Shown here in pieces: positions 49,561-58,397 of a stretch of 64,000 nucleotides of DNA. Positions within the stretch are counted from its first letter, which is position 1. Every line of letters begins with the position of its first letter. The stretch comes from Halorubellus litoreus (GTDB taxonomy: Archaea; Halobacteriota; Halobacteria; Halobacteriales; Natrialbaceae). The notes below the pieces were generated by a model. The model worked only from the letters and a program-made list of their open reading frames with translations, searched no databases and was not told where the DNA came from. Where the stretch lies: NCBI RefSeq assembly GCF_037081675.1, contig NZ_JAZAQL010000003.1, positions 496,001 to 560,000 of the forward strand, given 5' to 3'. The translations under genes and the position numbers were made by a program.

Positions 49561-52230
49561 ATGGAATCGGCGCTGGGGCCGCCCGCGGAGATGGCGGAGA
49601 TAGCCGAGGAGTTGACGCCGATGATGAGTCAGTACTTCGAGCTGACCGACCGGTACGACGACGCGCTCGTCTTGTTCCAGGTCGGTGACTTCTACGAGGC
49701 GTTCTGCGATGCGGCGCGCGCGGTCTCGCGGACGTGCGAGGTGACGCTGACGAAGCGCGAGGACAACACGGGCCGGTACGCGATGGCTGGCATCCCCATC
49801 GACAACGCCGAGAGCTACATCGAGCGCCTGCTCGACGCCGGGTATCGGGTGGCGGTCGCGGACCAGGTGCAGGATCCCGAGGAGACCACTGGGGTCGTCG
49901 ACCGCGCCGTTACCAGGGTGGTGACGCCGGGGACGCTCACGGAGGACGAACTCCTCGGGGGTGCGGACAACAACTTCGTCGCCGCGCTCGCCTCCGGGTA
50001 CGGGCTCGCGGTGCTGGACGTGTCGACGGGCGACTTCTACGCGACGAACCCGACGTCGCCCGCCGCGGTCGCGGACGAGATCGGGCGGTTCGGGCCCGCG
50101 GAGGCGATCGTCGGGCCCGAGGTGTCGGCGGACGCGTTCGACGCGGACTGCATGGTGTCGCCGTACGACGAGACGGCGTTCGAGCGCGACGCCGCCGCGG
50201 AGCGCGTCCGCGAGTACTTCGGCGACCCGGATACGTACGGCCTCACCGACGCCGAGGTCCGCGCCTGCGGCGCGCTCCTGTCCTACGCGGAGTACACGCG
50301 CGGCGGTGGCGCCGCGGCGACCGGCGAGATACCCGAAGACCCGAGCGAGGCGGACGAACGCGAGCGCCTCGGGTACCTGAATCACCTGACGCACTACGAC
50401 CCCCGCGAGTACGTCGTGCTCGACCCGACCGCGCTCGAATCCCTCGAACTCTTCGAGCGCCGGAGCGTCCGCGGCGTCGAGGGCGCGACGCTCGCGGGCG
50501 TCCTCGACGAGACCGCGAACGCGCTCGGTCGCCGTCGACTCACCGAGTGGCTGCGTCGTCCACTCCTGGACCGCGAGCACATCGAGCGCCGGCACGACGC
50601 CGTCGCCGAACTCAAGCACGACGTCGTCACGCGCGAAGCCCTCCACGACGCGCTCCGGGACGTCTACGACCTCGAACGGCTCATCTCGCGAGTGTCGCGG
50701 GGGCGAGCGAACGCGCGCGACCTCCGGTCGCTGAAGGACACGCTCGACGTCGTCCCCGAGTTGAAGTCGACGCTCGCCGACGCCGAGAGCGACCTCCTCG
50801 TCGACGTCCGCGAGGGACTCGACGTGCTCGAAGACGTCCGCGACCTCGTCGGGAGCGCCATCCGCGAGGAACCACCAATCGAGGTGACGGAGGGCGGCGT
50901 CATTCGCGAAGGGTACGACGCGGCCCTCGACGAGTTGCGGGCGACCGAGCGCGACGGCAAGCAGTGGATCGACGACCTGGAAGCCAGGGAACGCGAGCGA
51001 ACCGGCATCGACTCGCTGAAGGTCGGACGCAATCAGGTGCACGGGTACTACATCGAGGTGACGAACCCGAACCTCGATTCGGTCCCGGAGGACTACCAGC
51101 GACGGCAGACGCTGAAGAACTCCGAGCGGTTCTACACGCCGGCGTTGAAGGAACGGGAGGACGAGATCCTGTCGGCGGCCGAGCGCGCGGACGCCCTCGA
51201 GTACGAGCTGTTCCGCGAGGTTCGGGCGTCAGTCGGCGAGGAGACCGAGCGCGTGCAGGGGGTCGCGGACCGCGTGGCGCGACTGGACGTCCTTGTGTCG
51301 TTCGCGGACGTCGCGGCGCGCTACGACTACTGTCGCCCCGAGTTCTCGAAGACGGGGGTCGACGTCGAGGCGGGCCGGCATCCGGTCGTGGAGCGAACGC
51401 AGGAGTCGTTCGTGCCGAACGACGTGCACTTCGACCGCGAGGAGTATCTCGCGGTCGTCACGGGCCCGAACATGAGCGGGAAGTCGACGTACATGCGGCA
51501 GGTAGCCTGTATCTGTATCATGGCGCAGGCGGGGAGTTTCGTGCCGGCGGCGTCCGCGGACCTTCGCGTGTTCGACCGCGTGTTCACGCGTGTGGGCGCG
51601 AGCGACGACATCGCGGGCGGCCAGTCGACGTTCATGGTGGAGATGACCGAGCTCGCGGACATCCTCTCGGAGGCGACGCCCGAGTCGCTCGTGCTCCTCG
51701 ACGAGGTGGGTCGTGGGACGAGTACGACGGACGGGCTCGCTATCGCGCAGGCGGCGACGGAGTACGTCCACGACGAGGTGCAGGCGGTGACGTTGTTCGC
51801 GACGCACCACCACGAGTTGACTGCGGTCGCGGACGACCTTCCGGGCGCGTTCAACCTGCACTTCGCGGCGACGGAGACGAGCGACGAGGTCCGGTTCGAC
51901 CACTCCGTGTCGCGGGGCGCGGCGACGGCGTCGTACGGCGTCGAGGTGGCGCAGGCGGCAGGCGTGCCGGAGTCGGTCCTGGAACGGTCGCGCGAGTTGC
52001 TCGCGGCGAGCGAGTCCGTCGACGAGGGCGAGGTGCCTGCCGTCGGTCCGGACGTGGAAGGGTCGGCGCCGGCGTCGGACGGCGAGCACGCGACGCTCGA
52101 CGAGTTCGCGTCGGTGTCTGCGGGCTCGGAGGCGGTGGCGCGGCGGCTTCGCGAGGTGAACGTCGCCGACACGACGCCGATGGAGGCGCTTGCGTTACTC
52201 GACGAGTTCAAGCGCGAACTCGACGACTGA
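49561..52230 (+). CDS. mutS: DNA mismatch repair ATPase MutS
   Basis: The protein has 889 residues. The mismatch-binding domain has the FxE motif in QVGDFYEAF (about 33-41). The lever and clamp domains occupy the middle (about 270-560). The ATPase domain has Walker A GPNMSGKST (635-643), Walker B LVLLDEVGRGTS, and FATHHHEL. It detects mismatches and calls MutL. The start at 49561 gives the family's normal opening. No mutL is adjacent. nucS, the alternative archaeal mismatch nuclease, lies 2.9 kb past its stop. Confidence 0.96.
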   Translation: MESALGPPAEMAEIAEELTPMMSQYFELTDRYDDALVLFQVGDFYEAFCDAARAVSRTCEVTLTKREDNTGRYAMAGIPIDNAESYIERLLDAGYRVAVADQVQDPEETTGVVDRAVTRVVTPGTLTEDELLGGADNNFVAALASGYGLAVLDVSTGDFYATNPTSPAAVADEIGRFGPAEAIVGPEVSADAFDADCMVSPYDETAFERDAAAERVREYFGDPDTYGLTDAEVRACGALLSYAEYTRGGGAAATGEIPEDPSEADERERLGYLNHLTHYDPREYVVLDPTALESLELFERRSVRGVEGATLAGVLDETANALGRRRLTEWLRRPLLDREHIERRHDAVAELKHDVVTREALHDALRDVYDLERLISRVSRGRANARDLRSLKDTLDVVPELKSTLADAESDLLVDVREGLDVLEDVRDLVGSAIREEPPIEVTEGGVIREGYDAALDELRATERDGKQWIDDLEARERERTGIDSLKVGRNQVHGYYIEVTNPNLDSVPEDYQRRQTLKNSERFYTPALKEREDEILSAAERADALEYELFREVRASVGEETERVQGVADRVARLDVLVSFADVAARYDYCRPEFSKTGVDVEAGRHPVVERTQESFVPNDVHFDREEYLAVVTGPNMSGKSTYMRQVACICIMAQAGSFVPAASADLRVFDRVFTRVGASDDIAGGQSTFMVEMTELADILSEATPESLVLLDEVGRGTSTTDGLAIAQAATEYVHDEVQAVTLFATHHHELTAVADDLPGAFNLHFAATETSDEVRFDHSVSRGAATASYGVEVAQAAGVPESVLERSRELLAASESVDEGEVPAVGPDVEGSAPASDGEHATLDEFASVSAGSEAVARRLREVNVADTTPMEALALLDEFKRELDD

Positions 52231-52289
52231 GCGCGTCTACCGAACTGGTTGGGTACAGGCGACTTTTCCGATGGCGCTGTAGTCGTAGT

Positions 52290-52317
52290 TGCATCACCTC
52301 ACCGGGGCAGCGATGCA
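52290..52317 (+). terminator. Possible mutS terminator hairpin
   Basis: TGCATC (52290-52295) and GATGCA (52312-52317) form a 6-bp stem with a 16-base loop, 60 bases after the mutS stop. No T-tract follows. It is weak evidence for termination. Confidence 0.3.
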
Positions 52318-52433
52318 CGCTCCGGCCGACCGGTGACACGGGGCAGTCGACGGGCGACTCTCCGGACGGTCGGAGTGCCCACCTCGGCCGGAATCAGGAG
52401 CAACGAGTCCAGCACATGGCAAACTGAGCTTGT

Positions 52434-52474
52434 TACTATTGTAGTAGTACTCGAGCGATACTATTATAGTAGTA
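52434..52474 (+). promoter_or_regulatory. Paired near-palindromic repeats at the TFB-2 promoter
   Basis: Two 16-base units, tactattgtagtagta (52434-52449) and tactattatagtagta (52459-52474), match at 15 of 16 bases, with starts 25 bases apart. The second contains a dyad (TACTAT-T-ATAGTA) whose middle forms a TATA box about 60 bases from the ATG. Spacing of 25 bases puts both on roughly the same DNA face. They look like dual operator sites for a dimeric regulator controlling this TFB. Confidence 0.6.
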
Positions 52475-52525
52475 GAGGTTCTACGTGGTGGTACAGAACG
52501 GGCTCGGCCGCCCGGAGCTATACCG

Positions 52526-53548
52526 ATGACAGAAACGACGTTCACGACGCTGACCGAGCGGGGTCGTACCGAGCGCGAGGGTGCCACCCGGCGAAACGAG
52601 GAGGTAACCCACCGCGAGACCACCGACGAGGCCGTCGACGAGGAGACCTGCCCGGAGTGCAGTGGCGAGCTCCAGGCCGACGAGACTCATGGGGAGACGG
52701 CGTGCCGCGACTGCGGGCTCGTCGTGGACGAGAACGAGGTCGACCGCGGCCCCGAGTGGCGCGCGTTCGACAGCCAGGAGAAGAACGAGAAGTCCCGCGT
52801 CGGCGCCCCCACGACGAACCTCATGCACGACAAGGGCCTGTCGTCGGTCATCGACTGGCAGAACAAGGACGCCTACGGCGGACAGCTGTCGGCGCGCAAA
52901 CGCCAGCAGATGCAGCGCCTCCGCACGTGGGACGAACGCTTCCGTGCGAAGAGCGCGAAGGACCGCAACCTCAAGCAAGCGCTCGGCGAGATAGAGCGGA
53001 TGTCCTCGGCGCTGGACCTGCCCGACACCGTCGCGGAGACCGCTGGCGTCATCTACCGGCGCGCGCTCGAGGAGGACCTCCTCCCCGGGCGCTCCATCGA
53101 GGCGGTCGCAACCGCGTCCGTGTACGCGGCCGCGCGCCAGAGCGACGTCCCGCGGAGTCTCGACGAGTTCGAGCCCGTGAGTCGCGTCGACCGCCGCGAG
53201 TTCGCTCGCGCGTACCGGTACGTCGCCCGCGAACTCGAACTCGCGATGGAGCCGACGAACCCCGACGACTTCCTCCCGCGGTTCTGCTCCGAGCTCGGGG
53301 CGAGCGAGGAACTGAAGCGTCGCGCCACCGACCTCCTGTCCGCCGGGAAGCGCGCGCACGTCCACAGCGGGAAGAGCCCGTCCGGGCTCGCCGCGGCCGC
53401 CATCTACGCGGCGAGTCGCCTCCTCGACCAGGAGTTCACGCAGGAGGAGGTCGCGGAGGTCGCGGACGTCAGCGCCGTCACCATCCGGAGCCGCTACCGC
53501 GAACTCCTCCGTGCTGCGGACGACCAGCACTACGCGACCGCCGACTGA
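52526..53548 (+). CDS. tfb: Second transcription initiation factor B (TFB)
   Basis: The protein has 340 residues. The zinc ribbon has C42, C45, C60 and C63. SRVGAPTTNLMHDKGLSSVIDW follows as in the first TFB, then two cyclin-like repeats, with PRSLDEFEPVSRVDRREFARAYRYV in the first. It differs from the 2895 copy in the N-terminal 40 residues, linker and second-repeat surface, so the pair probably serve different promoter sets. Its promoter carries paired palindromes, pointing to tight regulation. It is followed by a strong hairpin. Confidence 0.96.
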   Translation: MTETTFTTLTERGRTEREGATRRNEEVTHRETTDEAVDEETCPECSGELQADETHGETACRDCGLVVDENEVDRGPEWRAFDSQEKNEKSRVGAPTTNLMHDKGLSSVIDWQNKDAYGGQLSARKRQQMQRLRTWDERFRAKSAKDRNLKQALGEIERMSSALDLPDTVAETAGVIYRRALEEDLLPGRSIEAVATASVYAAARQSDVPRSLDEFEPVSRVDRREFARAYRYVARELELAMEPTNPDDFLPRFCSELGASEELKRRATDLLSAGKRAHVHSGKSPSGLAAAAIYAASRLLDQEFTQEEVAEVADVSAVTIRSRYRELLRAADDQHYATAD

Positions 53549-53554
53549 CCGACC

Positions 53555-53576
53555 CCGCGACATTCCGCTGTCGCGG
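53555..53576 (+). terminator. Hairpin after the second TFB gene
   Basis: CCGCGACA (53555-53562) and TGTCGCGG (53569-53576) form a perfect 8-bp stem with a 6-base loop, starting 7 bases after the stop codon. Placement strongly suggests transcription termination. Confidence 0.65.
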
Positions 53577-53691
53577 CCCCTCGGGCCGACTCCCTCAGGC
53601 GGGGGCCTTGGCGCGGGCGGCCGTCGAGTAACGACTTTCAGTACGCGATTGTAACCACCGAGAAAGCAATGGACCGAACGAGAGGCCCACC

Positions 53692-54519
53692 ATGACCGAG
53701 TACGGTAGCGTCGACGCCGTCCCCGAGACCGAGGAACTCCTGGAAGCGCTCGGGTTCACGGAGTACGAGGCGAAGTGCTTCGTGGCGGCGACGCGCGTCG
53801 GCACTGGTACCGCCAAGGAGGTGAGCGAGGTCGCGGACGTCCCGCGCGCTCGCGTCTACGACTGCATGGATTCGCTCGCCGAGCGCGGGCTCGTGGACGT
53901 GCAGGAGGCGAACCCGAAGAAGTATCGTGCGGTGCGACCGGAGACCGCGGTCGCGACGCTCCAGCGAGCGTTCGAGACGCGGTTCGATCGGTTGAACGAG
54001 CTGTTACCGGAGTTGCACGCGACGGCGCGCGAGTCCGAGGACGACGACGTCTGGGTGATCGAGGGCGGTGCGGACGTCGCCGAACGGATGGTGACGTTGA
54101 TCGAGGACGCCGACGAGTCCGTCGTCGTCGCTATCGGTGCGGAGGGACTGCTCTCGGAGGAATTGCTCGCCGCGCTCGTCGCGGCGGACGAACGCGGGGT
54201 GTCCGTGACGGTCGGCTCCCCGGGGGAACCGATACGCGACCGAGTGGTCGAGGCGGTCCCGGACGCGACGGTACTGGAGACGTGGACGTGGTGGAAGTCG
54301 TTCCCCATCCGACCGGGGGCGGTCTCGAGCGTCCTGCTCGTGGACGGGCGCGCGCTCCTCGTCAGTAGCGACGACCCGGGGTCGCTGCCGGGCCGCGAGG
54401 GGCATCGCGCGGTGTGGACGGACGGCGCGAACACGCCGTTGGTCGGGTTGCTTCGTCCGCTCCTGGAACGAGCGGTTCGCGGGGAGGCGCAGACGACGGG
54501 CGAACCGTCGCCCGTCTGA
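53692..54519 (+). CDS. TrmB-family transcriptional regulator (copy 3)
   Basis: The protein has 275 residues. The wHTH has LGFTEYEAKCFVAATRVGTGTAKEVSEVADVPRARVYDCMDSL, then VDVQEANPKKYRAV, the same layout as the two genes near 12-13 kb. A coiled segment (about 85-110) leads to a PLD-like effector domain that ends with a short proline/threonine tail. Ligand and targets are unknown. It directly follows the regulated TFB gene, so it is one candidate to act on the paired palindromes. Confidence 0.9.
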   Translation: MTEYGSVDAVPETEELLEALGFTEYEAKCFVAATRVGTGTAKEVSEVADVPRARVYDCMDSLAERGLVDVQEANPKKYRAVRPETAVATLQRAFETRFDRLNELLPELHATARESEDDDVWVIEGGADVAERMVTLIEDADESVVVAIGAEGLLSEELLAALVAADERGVSVTVGSPGEPIRDRVVEAVPDATVLETWTWWKSFPIRPGAVSSVLLVDGRALLVSSDDPGSLPGREGHRAVWTDGANTPLVGLLRPLLERAVRGEAQTTGEPSPV

Positions 54520-54543
54520 CCGGCGCGGTCCGGGCCGCGACTC

Positions 54544-55008
54544 TCAGTCCATCTCGACGACGTTCCCGCACTCGGGGCACTCGAGGTGCTGGCCGTCGCT
54601 CGTCATCACGAACTGGAGCGAGTCGGCGTCCCCGCACTCGCGGCACTCCATGGGGACGCGAACGTCCGTGCTGCCTTTCGGAGCGCCGAGCGCGAGCACG
54701 ACGGCGTCGTCGTCGCTCTGGTTCTCGCTCGTCTGGTACTCGCCCGGTGCGAACCGGATGGCTTCGTCCGGACCGACCGCGTGTTCGCCGTCGGGCGTCT
54801 GGAACGTCACCGTGCCGTCGACGACGTAGAAAACCTCTTCCTGGTCCATGTGCGCGTGCATCCCGCCGGAGAGCGATTGCTCGGGTTCGAGTCGATAGTA
54901 GTTGATCGCGAGGTCGGTCGCGTTCAGTGCGTCGGTGAGTGCGCGCCGGTCGACGTCCTCGCCGGCGAAGAACCGCGGTTCGACGTCCTCGATGTCGACG
55001 TGCTCCAT
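54544..55008 (-). CDS. Cupin domain fused to a C-terminal zinc ribbon
   Basis: The protein has 154 residues. The cupin barrel has LSGGMHAHMDQEEVFYVVDGTVTFQTPDGEHAVGPDEAIRFAPGEY, with two His and one Glu placed as metal ligands. A zinc ribbon ends the protein (CRECGDADS then CPECGNVVEMD, two CxxC pairs). The fusion is unusual and suggests metal or redox sensing, or a ribbon that docks the cupin to a partner. It is the last gene of a minus-strand run with nucS and the DUF6735 gene. Confidence 0.85.
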   Translation of the reverse strand: MEHVDIEDVEPRFFAGEDVDRRALTDALNATDLAINYYRLEPEQSLSGGMHAHMDQEEVFYVVDGTVTFQTPDGEHAVGPDEAIRFAPGEYQTSENQSDDDAVVLALGAPKGSTDVRVPMECRECGDADSLQFVMTSDGQHLECPECGNVVEMD

Positions 55009-55130
55009 GGCGTCGGCTACTGGACTCTCCCGTGAATCGTTTCCGGTCCACTGCACTGCCTTCCGGTTCCGGGCGACCGCATCGCCTTCCGGTTCCGGAG
55101 CGTCGTCGCGACCGCTGGTTCCGCGCTTCG

Positions 55131-55868
55131 TCACTCGCGCGGTGGCTCCACGGTGGCGAAGGCCAGGTCGTGGTCGTCGAGGAGGCGTCTCGCACGCGGC
55201 GTGAGTCCGGGCGCGACGAGGATGCCGCGGGGCGTGGCGTCGCCGTGAAGGTCGGCCGCGAGCGCGTCCACGTAGCGAGCGAGCTGGGAGACGGCGGCCG
55301 GTCCCGCTCGGTCGCGTTTGAGTTCGAGCACCACCGGTTGTCCGTCGGCGGCTTCGGCGTACACGTCGACGGGACCGGCGGGCGTGTCGCGTTCCGTCGC
55401 GAGCGGCCGGAGTCCGGGTTCGACGCGTTCCGGGTGCTCGAGGACGTGGTCCTTGAGGTCGGCTTCGGTCCCGCTCGGCGCGTCGGTCGCGTGCTCGTCG
55501 ACGTGGAACGCGGTCGCGAGGTCGACCGAGTCGAACGTCGCGGCGAACTGTTCGGCGCCCGCGGTCGGGCCGGCGGTGAGGACGAGCGCGTTCGCGTCGC
55601 CGTCGACGGCCACGTCGATGCGGTCGCCGTCGGGTTGCGGGTGAAGTGGCCGATGACCACTGGGACCGTGCACGAGGACGGTTCCGTCGGGCTTGCAGGT
55701 GGCGTGTCGCCGCGCCCGCGGATGCTCGCGGCTGGTCCGGGTGGTCGACGCGACGGTGCACGCGCCGACGAGCGTGACGTACCGTCCCGCTTCGAGGGCG
55801 TCCTCGAGGAACGCCTTCGCTCTCGACGCGCTGGGATTCCGGAGCGTCCGGACGGCCTCGTCTGACAC
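55131..55868 (-). CDS. nucS: Endonuclease NucS (EndoMS), mismatch-specific
   Basis: The protein has 245 residues from a GTG start at 55868, the only start giving the family length; codons upstream do not look conserved. The N-terminal dimerisation and ssDNA-binding domain leads to a C-terminal PD-(D/E)xK nuclease core: GPVDVYAEAADGQPVVLELKRDR with the catalytic Asp, Glu and Lys. NucS cuts both strands at mismatches and replaces MutSL in many archaea and actinobacteria. Here it coexists with MutS 2.9 kb away. It lies 25 bases after the DUF6735 stop, probably co-transcribed. Confidence 0.92.
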   Translation of the reverse strand: MSDEAVRTLRNPSASRAKAFLEDALEAGRYVTLVGACTVASTTRTSREHPRARRHATCKPDGTVLVHGPSGHRPLHPQPDGDRIDVAVDGDANALVLTAGPTAGAEQFAATFDSVDLATAFHVDEHATDAPSGTEADLKDHVLEHPERVEPGLRPLATERDTPAGPVDVYAEAADGQPVVLELKRDRAGPAAVSQLARYVDALAADLHGDATPRGILVAPGLTPRARRLLDDHDLAFATVEPPRE

Positions 55869-55893
55869 GGCCGATGGTTGTCGGGGGCGATGG

Positions 55894-56433
55894 TTAAGCC
55901 TCTCGCGTCCGCGGCGGTATCCGCTCCACGCGTCGCCCGTCCACGTCCGCGACGAGCGCGTCGTAGAGACGCCGATGCGTTCGCTCTCGCTCGACGTCGT
56001 CGACGGTCGCGTCCGCGCTCGGGCGGCCGGTCGCGGTCGCGCCACGCCGCCACGCTCGCAGCTCCCGGGCGTCGACGCTCGGGTCGCGTTCCCGTCGGAG
56101 CGACACCAGCGCACCGCCGTACGCGGCCGTCGGCGCGTCGCTCCAGAACGCGAGCGGTTCGAACGCGCGAACGCAGTACGCGTCGCTGACGACGAACACC
56201 GCCTCGTGCGCGATGGGGTCGACGTACTCGCCGGCAAGCGCGCCGAGGTCGTCCGCCACGCCGAGCGGCCCTGGTCTGACCCGGGACGGCCCGTCGTCGC
56301 CGCGGACGCCGCCGAGCGGCGTCGATTCGGTGATCGCTTCCAGCAACCGGTAGCCGCACGCCCCCCACTGCGAATACCTGACGGTGAAGCCGCCGGTCGG
56401 TCGTTCGTACGCGACGAGCGCTCGATGCCCCAC
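55894..56433 (-). CDS. DUF6735 family protein
   Basis: The protein has 179 residues from a GTG start at 56433, giving the family opening MGHRALVAYERPTGGFTVRYSQWGACGYRLL. The middle contains EAVFVVSDAYCVRAFEPLAFW, and a charged C-terminal region follows. This haloarchaeal family is uncharacterised. It is the first gene ahead of nucS with a gap of 25 bases, so a role tied to NucS or DNA handling is possible but unproven. Confidence 0.85.
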   Translation of the reverse strand: MGHRALVAYERPTGGFTVRYSQWGACGYRLLEAITESTPLGGVRGDDGPSRVRPGPLGVADDLGALAGEYVDPIAHEAVFVVSDAYCVRAFEPLAFWSDAPTAAYGGALVSLRRERDPSVDARELRAWRRGATATGRPSADATVDDVERERTHRRLYDALVADVDGRRVERIPPRTREA

Positions 56434-56618
56434 TATCGGTCCCTCCGAGCGTGCATGGCGGCCCTGGCCGCGTCCTCGTACTTGAACGCGCGCCCGGACG
56501 GTCGGTCGGGTCGGCGTCGGGAGTCCACGCGAGGTCCCGCCGTCGCGTCCCCATCGTTCAGTCGACGCGAGGCTGTAACGTATTTGTGTGTCCGCTGCCT
56601 GGGTGGCATCGAACGGGT

Positions 56619-58277
56619 ATGTCCAGCGAGATGACCGTGGACGACGGGGTGGCGTCGAGGGAGTCCGCGAAGGGGACTGACGCCGAGGAACCGACGGACG
56701 GAACGACCGACGAAGCGACTACGGGCGGCCGTGGGGGCGTCGAGCGCGCCGAGCCGACGCGACGCGCGGTGCTCGCGGCGACGTCGGGCGCGGTCGGCGC
56801 GCTCGGTCTCGGGAGTGCGACTGCGACCGCACGTGCGGGGGCGGTGAGCGTGCAGCGGTCTTCGACGGACGAGGGTGTGGAAACGCCGACGGAATGGCTG
56901 ATGAACGGGTTCGACCTCCGGAACACGCGGTTCCCGCGGAACACGACCGCGCCGACGGGGACCATCGAGGAACTCTGGTCGTTCGACGTCAGCGTCGACC
57001 ACGTGAACGGTGGAACGTACAAGAACGGGCGCGTCGAGTACGCGCCACCGATCATCGCCGACGGGAAGGTCCTCGTCGGTGACGGGTCGCTGCGGTCGGA
57101 CCGGAACTACCTGCACGCTATCGACAAGGACTCCGGCGAGCACGTCTGGCGGAAGCCGATGCCGGAGATGAACACCGCGCCGGCCGTCGGCGAGGGGCGC
57201 GTGTTCGCAGCGGGGAACGCGTCGTTCGTCGTCGGCATCGACCTGGAGACGGGGAAGGAACAGTGGAAGTGGGGGACTGGCGACATCGTTCGGTCCTCGC
57301 CGAAGTACCACGACGGGAGCGTGTACGTCGGGTGCGACGACGATACGTTCTACGCGCTCGACCCCGAGGAGGGGTTCAGTCAGTGGGAGTTCGACGTGAG
57401 CGACGACGCGAGCGGGCTTCGGATGTACGGCAGTCCGGCGGTACGCGACGGCGTCGTGTACGTGAGTACGTGGGGGCCGGAGGGAGAGCCGTCGTTCGTC
57501 TACGGGTTGGACGCGGACGACGGCGACGAGGTGTGGAAGCAATCGCTCGGGTTCGGCATCGGTGGCGCGGCGCCACCGGCGGTCGGCGAGGAGTACCTGT
57601 TCGTCCCGAACGCGGCGCGCGGCCGGATGGAGGCGTACGACATGGATAGCGGCCGGAACCTCGTCTGGCGGAAACAGGACTTCGAGTTCGCGCCCTGGAA
57701 CGGGCCGGCGGTCGCCGACTGTCGGGTGTTCGTCGGCTCTCAGGGCGGGCACGTGACGGCGATGGACGTGGAGACCGGCGAGTGGGCGTGGCGGTCGGAT
57801 ACGCGCGCGCCGGTCGAGATGCCCGTGATGGTGGCGAACGGGACGGTGTACGCGGTCGACGAGCAGGGATGGCTGTACGGGTTCGCGGTGCAGGGCGGCG
57901 GGAAGCGCTTCGAGTACGAGATCGGAGGGCGGGCGTCGACGACGCCGCGTGCGGTCGACGGCGACCTGTTCGTGACGTCGAACAAGGACGTGCAGCGGTT
58001 GACGGGCGACACCGAGTCGTTCTCGATCGGGCCGGTGTGCGAGGCGAAGGAGGCGACGACGACGCCGACGACGACCACGGAGACGGCGGAACCGACGGAG
58101 GCGTCGACGGTGGCGCCGACGGCGACGGCCACCGAGGACGAGTCGGACGCGGGCGAGACGACGACGTCCGGGAGCGGTGGGTCGCCCGGGTTCGGGCTCG
58201 CTGCCGGGGCGAGCGCGCTCGCCGCGGCCGCTGGCGTCGCCCTGCGGCGTGCGCGACGCGAGGACGATACCGAGTGA
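56619..58277 (+). CDS. PQQ-like beta-propeller surface protein with PGF-CTERM anchor
   Basis: The protein has 552 residues. A Tat-like signal (EPTRRAVLAATSGAVGALGLG) sits after an unusually long, acidic leader of about 45 residues. Seven to eight beta-propeller blades follow (about 95-470), with repeating WxF/WxW patterns (WSFDV, WRKPM, WKWGTGD, WEFDV, WKQSLG, WAWRSD). A Thr/Glu/Pro stalk leads to GGSPGFGLA plus a hydrophobic helix and RRARRE, a PGF-CTERM archaeosortase signal. It is probably a cell-surface binding or scaffold protein; no PQQ-dehydrogenase active-site residues were identified. A TATA-like element lies at about 56576. Confidence 0.9.
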   Translation: MSSEMTVDDGVASRESAKGTDAEEPTDGTTDEATTGGRGGVERAEPTRRAVLAATSGAVGALGLGSATATARAGAVSVQRSSTDEGVETPTEWLMNGFDLRNTRFPRNTTAPTGTIEELWSFDVSVDHVNGGTYKNGRVEYAPPIIADGKVLVGDGSLRSDRNYLHAIDKDSGEHVWRKPMPEMNTAPAVGEGRVFAAGNASFVVGIDLETGKEQWKWGTGDIVRSSPKYHDGSVYVGCDDDTFYALDPEEGFSQWEFDVSDDASGLRMYGSPAVRDGVVYVSTWGPEGEPSFVYGLDADDGDEVWKQSLGFGIGGAAPPAVGEEYLFVPNAARGRMEAYDMDSGRNLVWRKQDFEFAPWNGPAVADCRVFVGSQGGHVTAMDVETGEWAWRSDTRAPVEMPVMVANGTVYAVDEQGWLYGFAVQGGGKRFEYEIGGRASTTPRAVDGDLFVTSNKDVQRLTGDTESFSIGPVCEAKEATTTPTTTTETAEPTEASTVAPTATATEDESDAGETTTSGSGGSPGFGLAAGASALAAAAGVALRRARREDDTE

Positions 58278-58397
58278 CGCGTCGTCGACGGCGGGACTGA
58301 ATCGGAGTGGTGCGTCGACGACCCCGGTTCGACTGGGACTGCTTGGTCGTCGACCGAAAGCCAGGCCTTGAAGAGCGATTGGGGCGAACCGGGAGCT

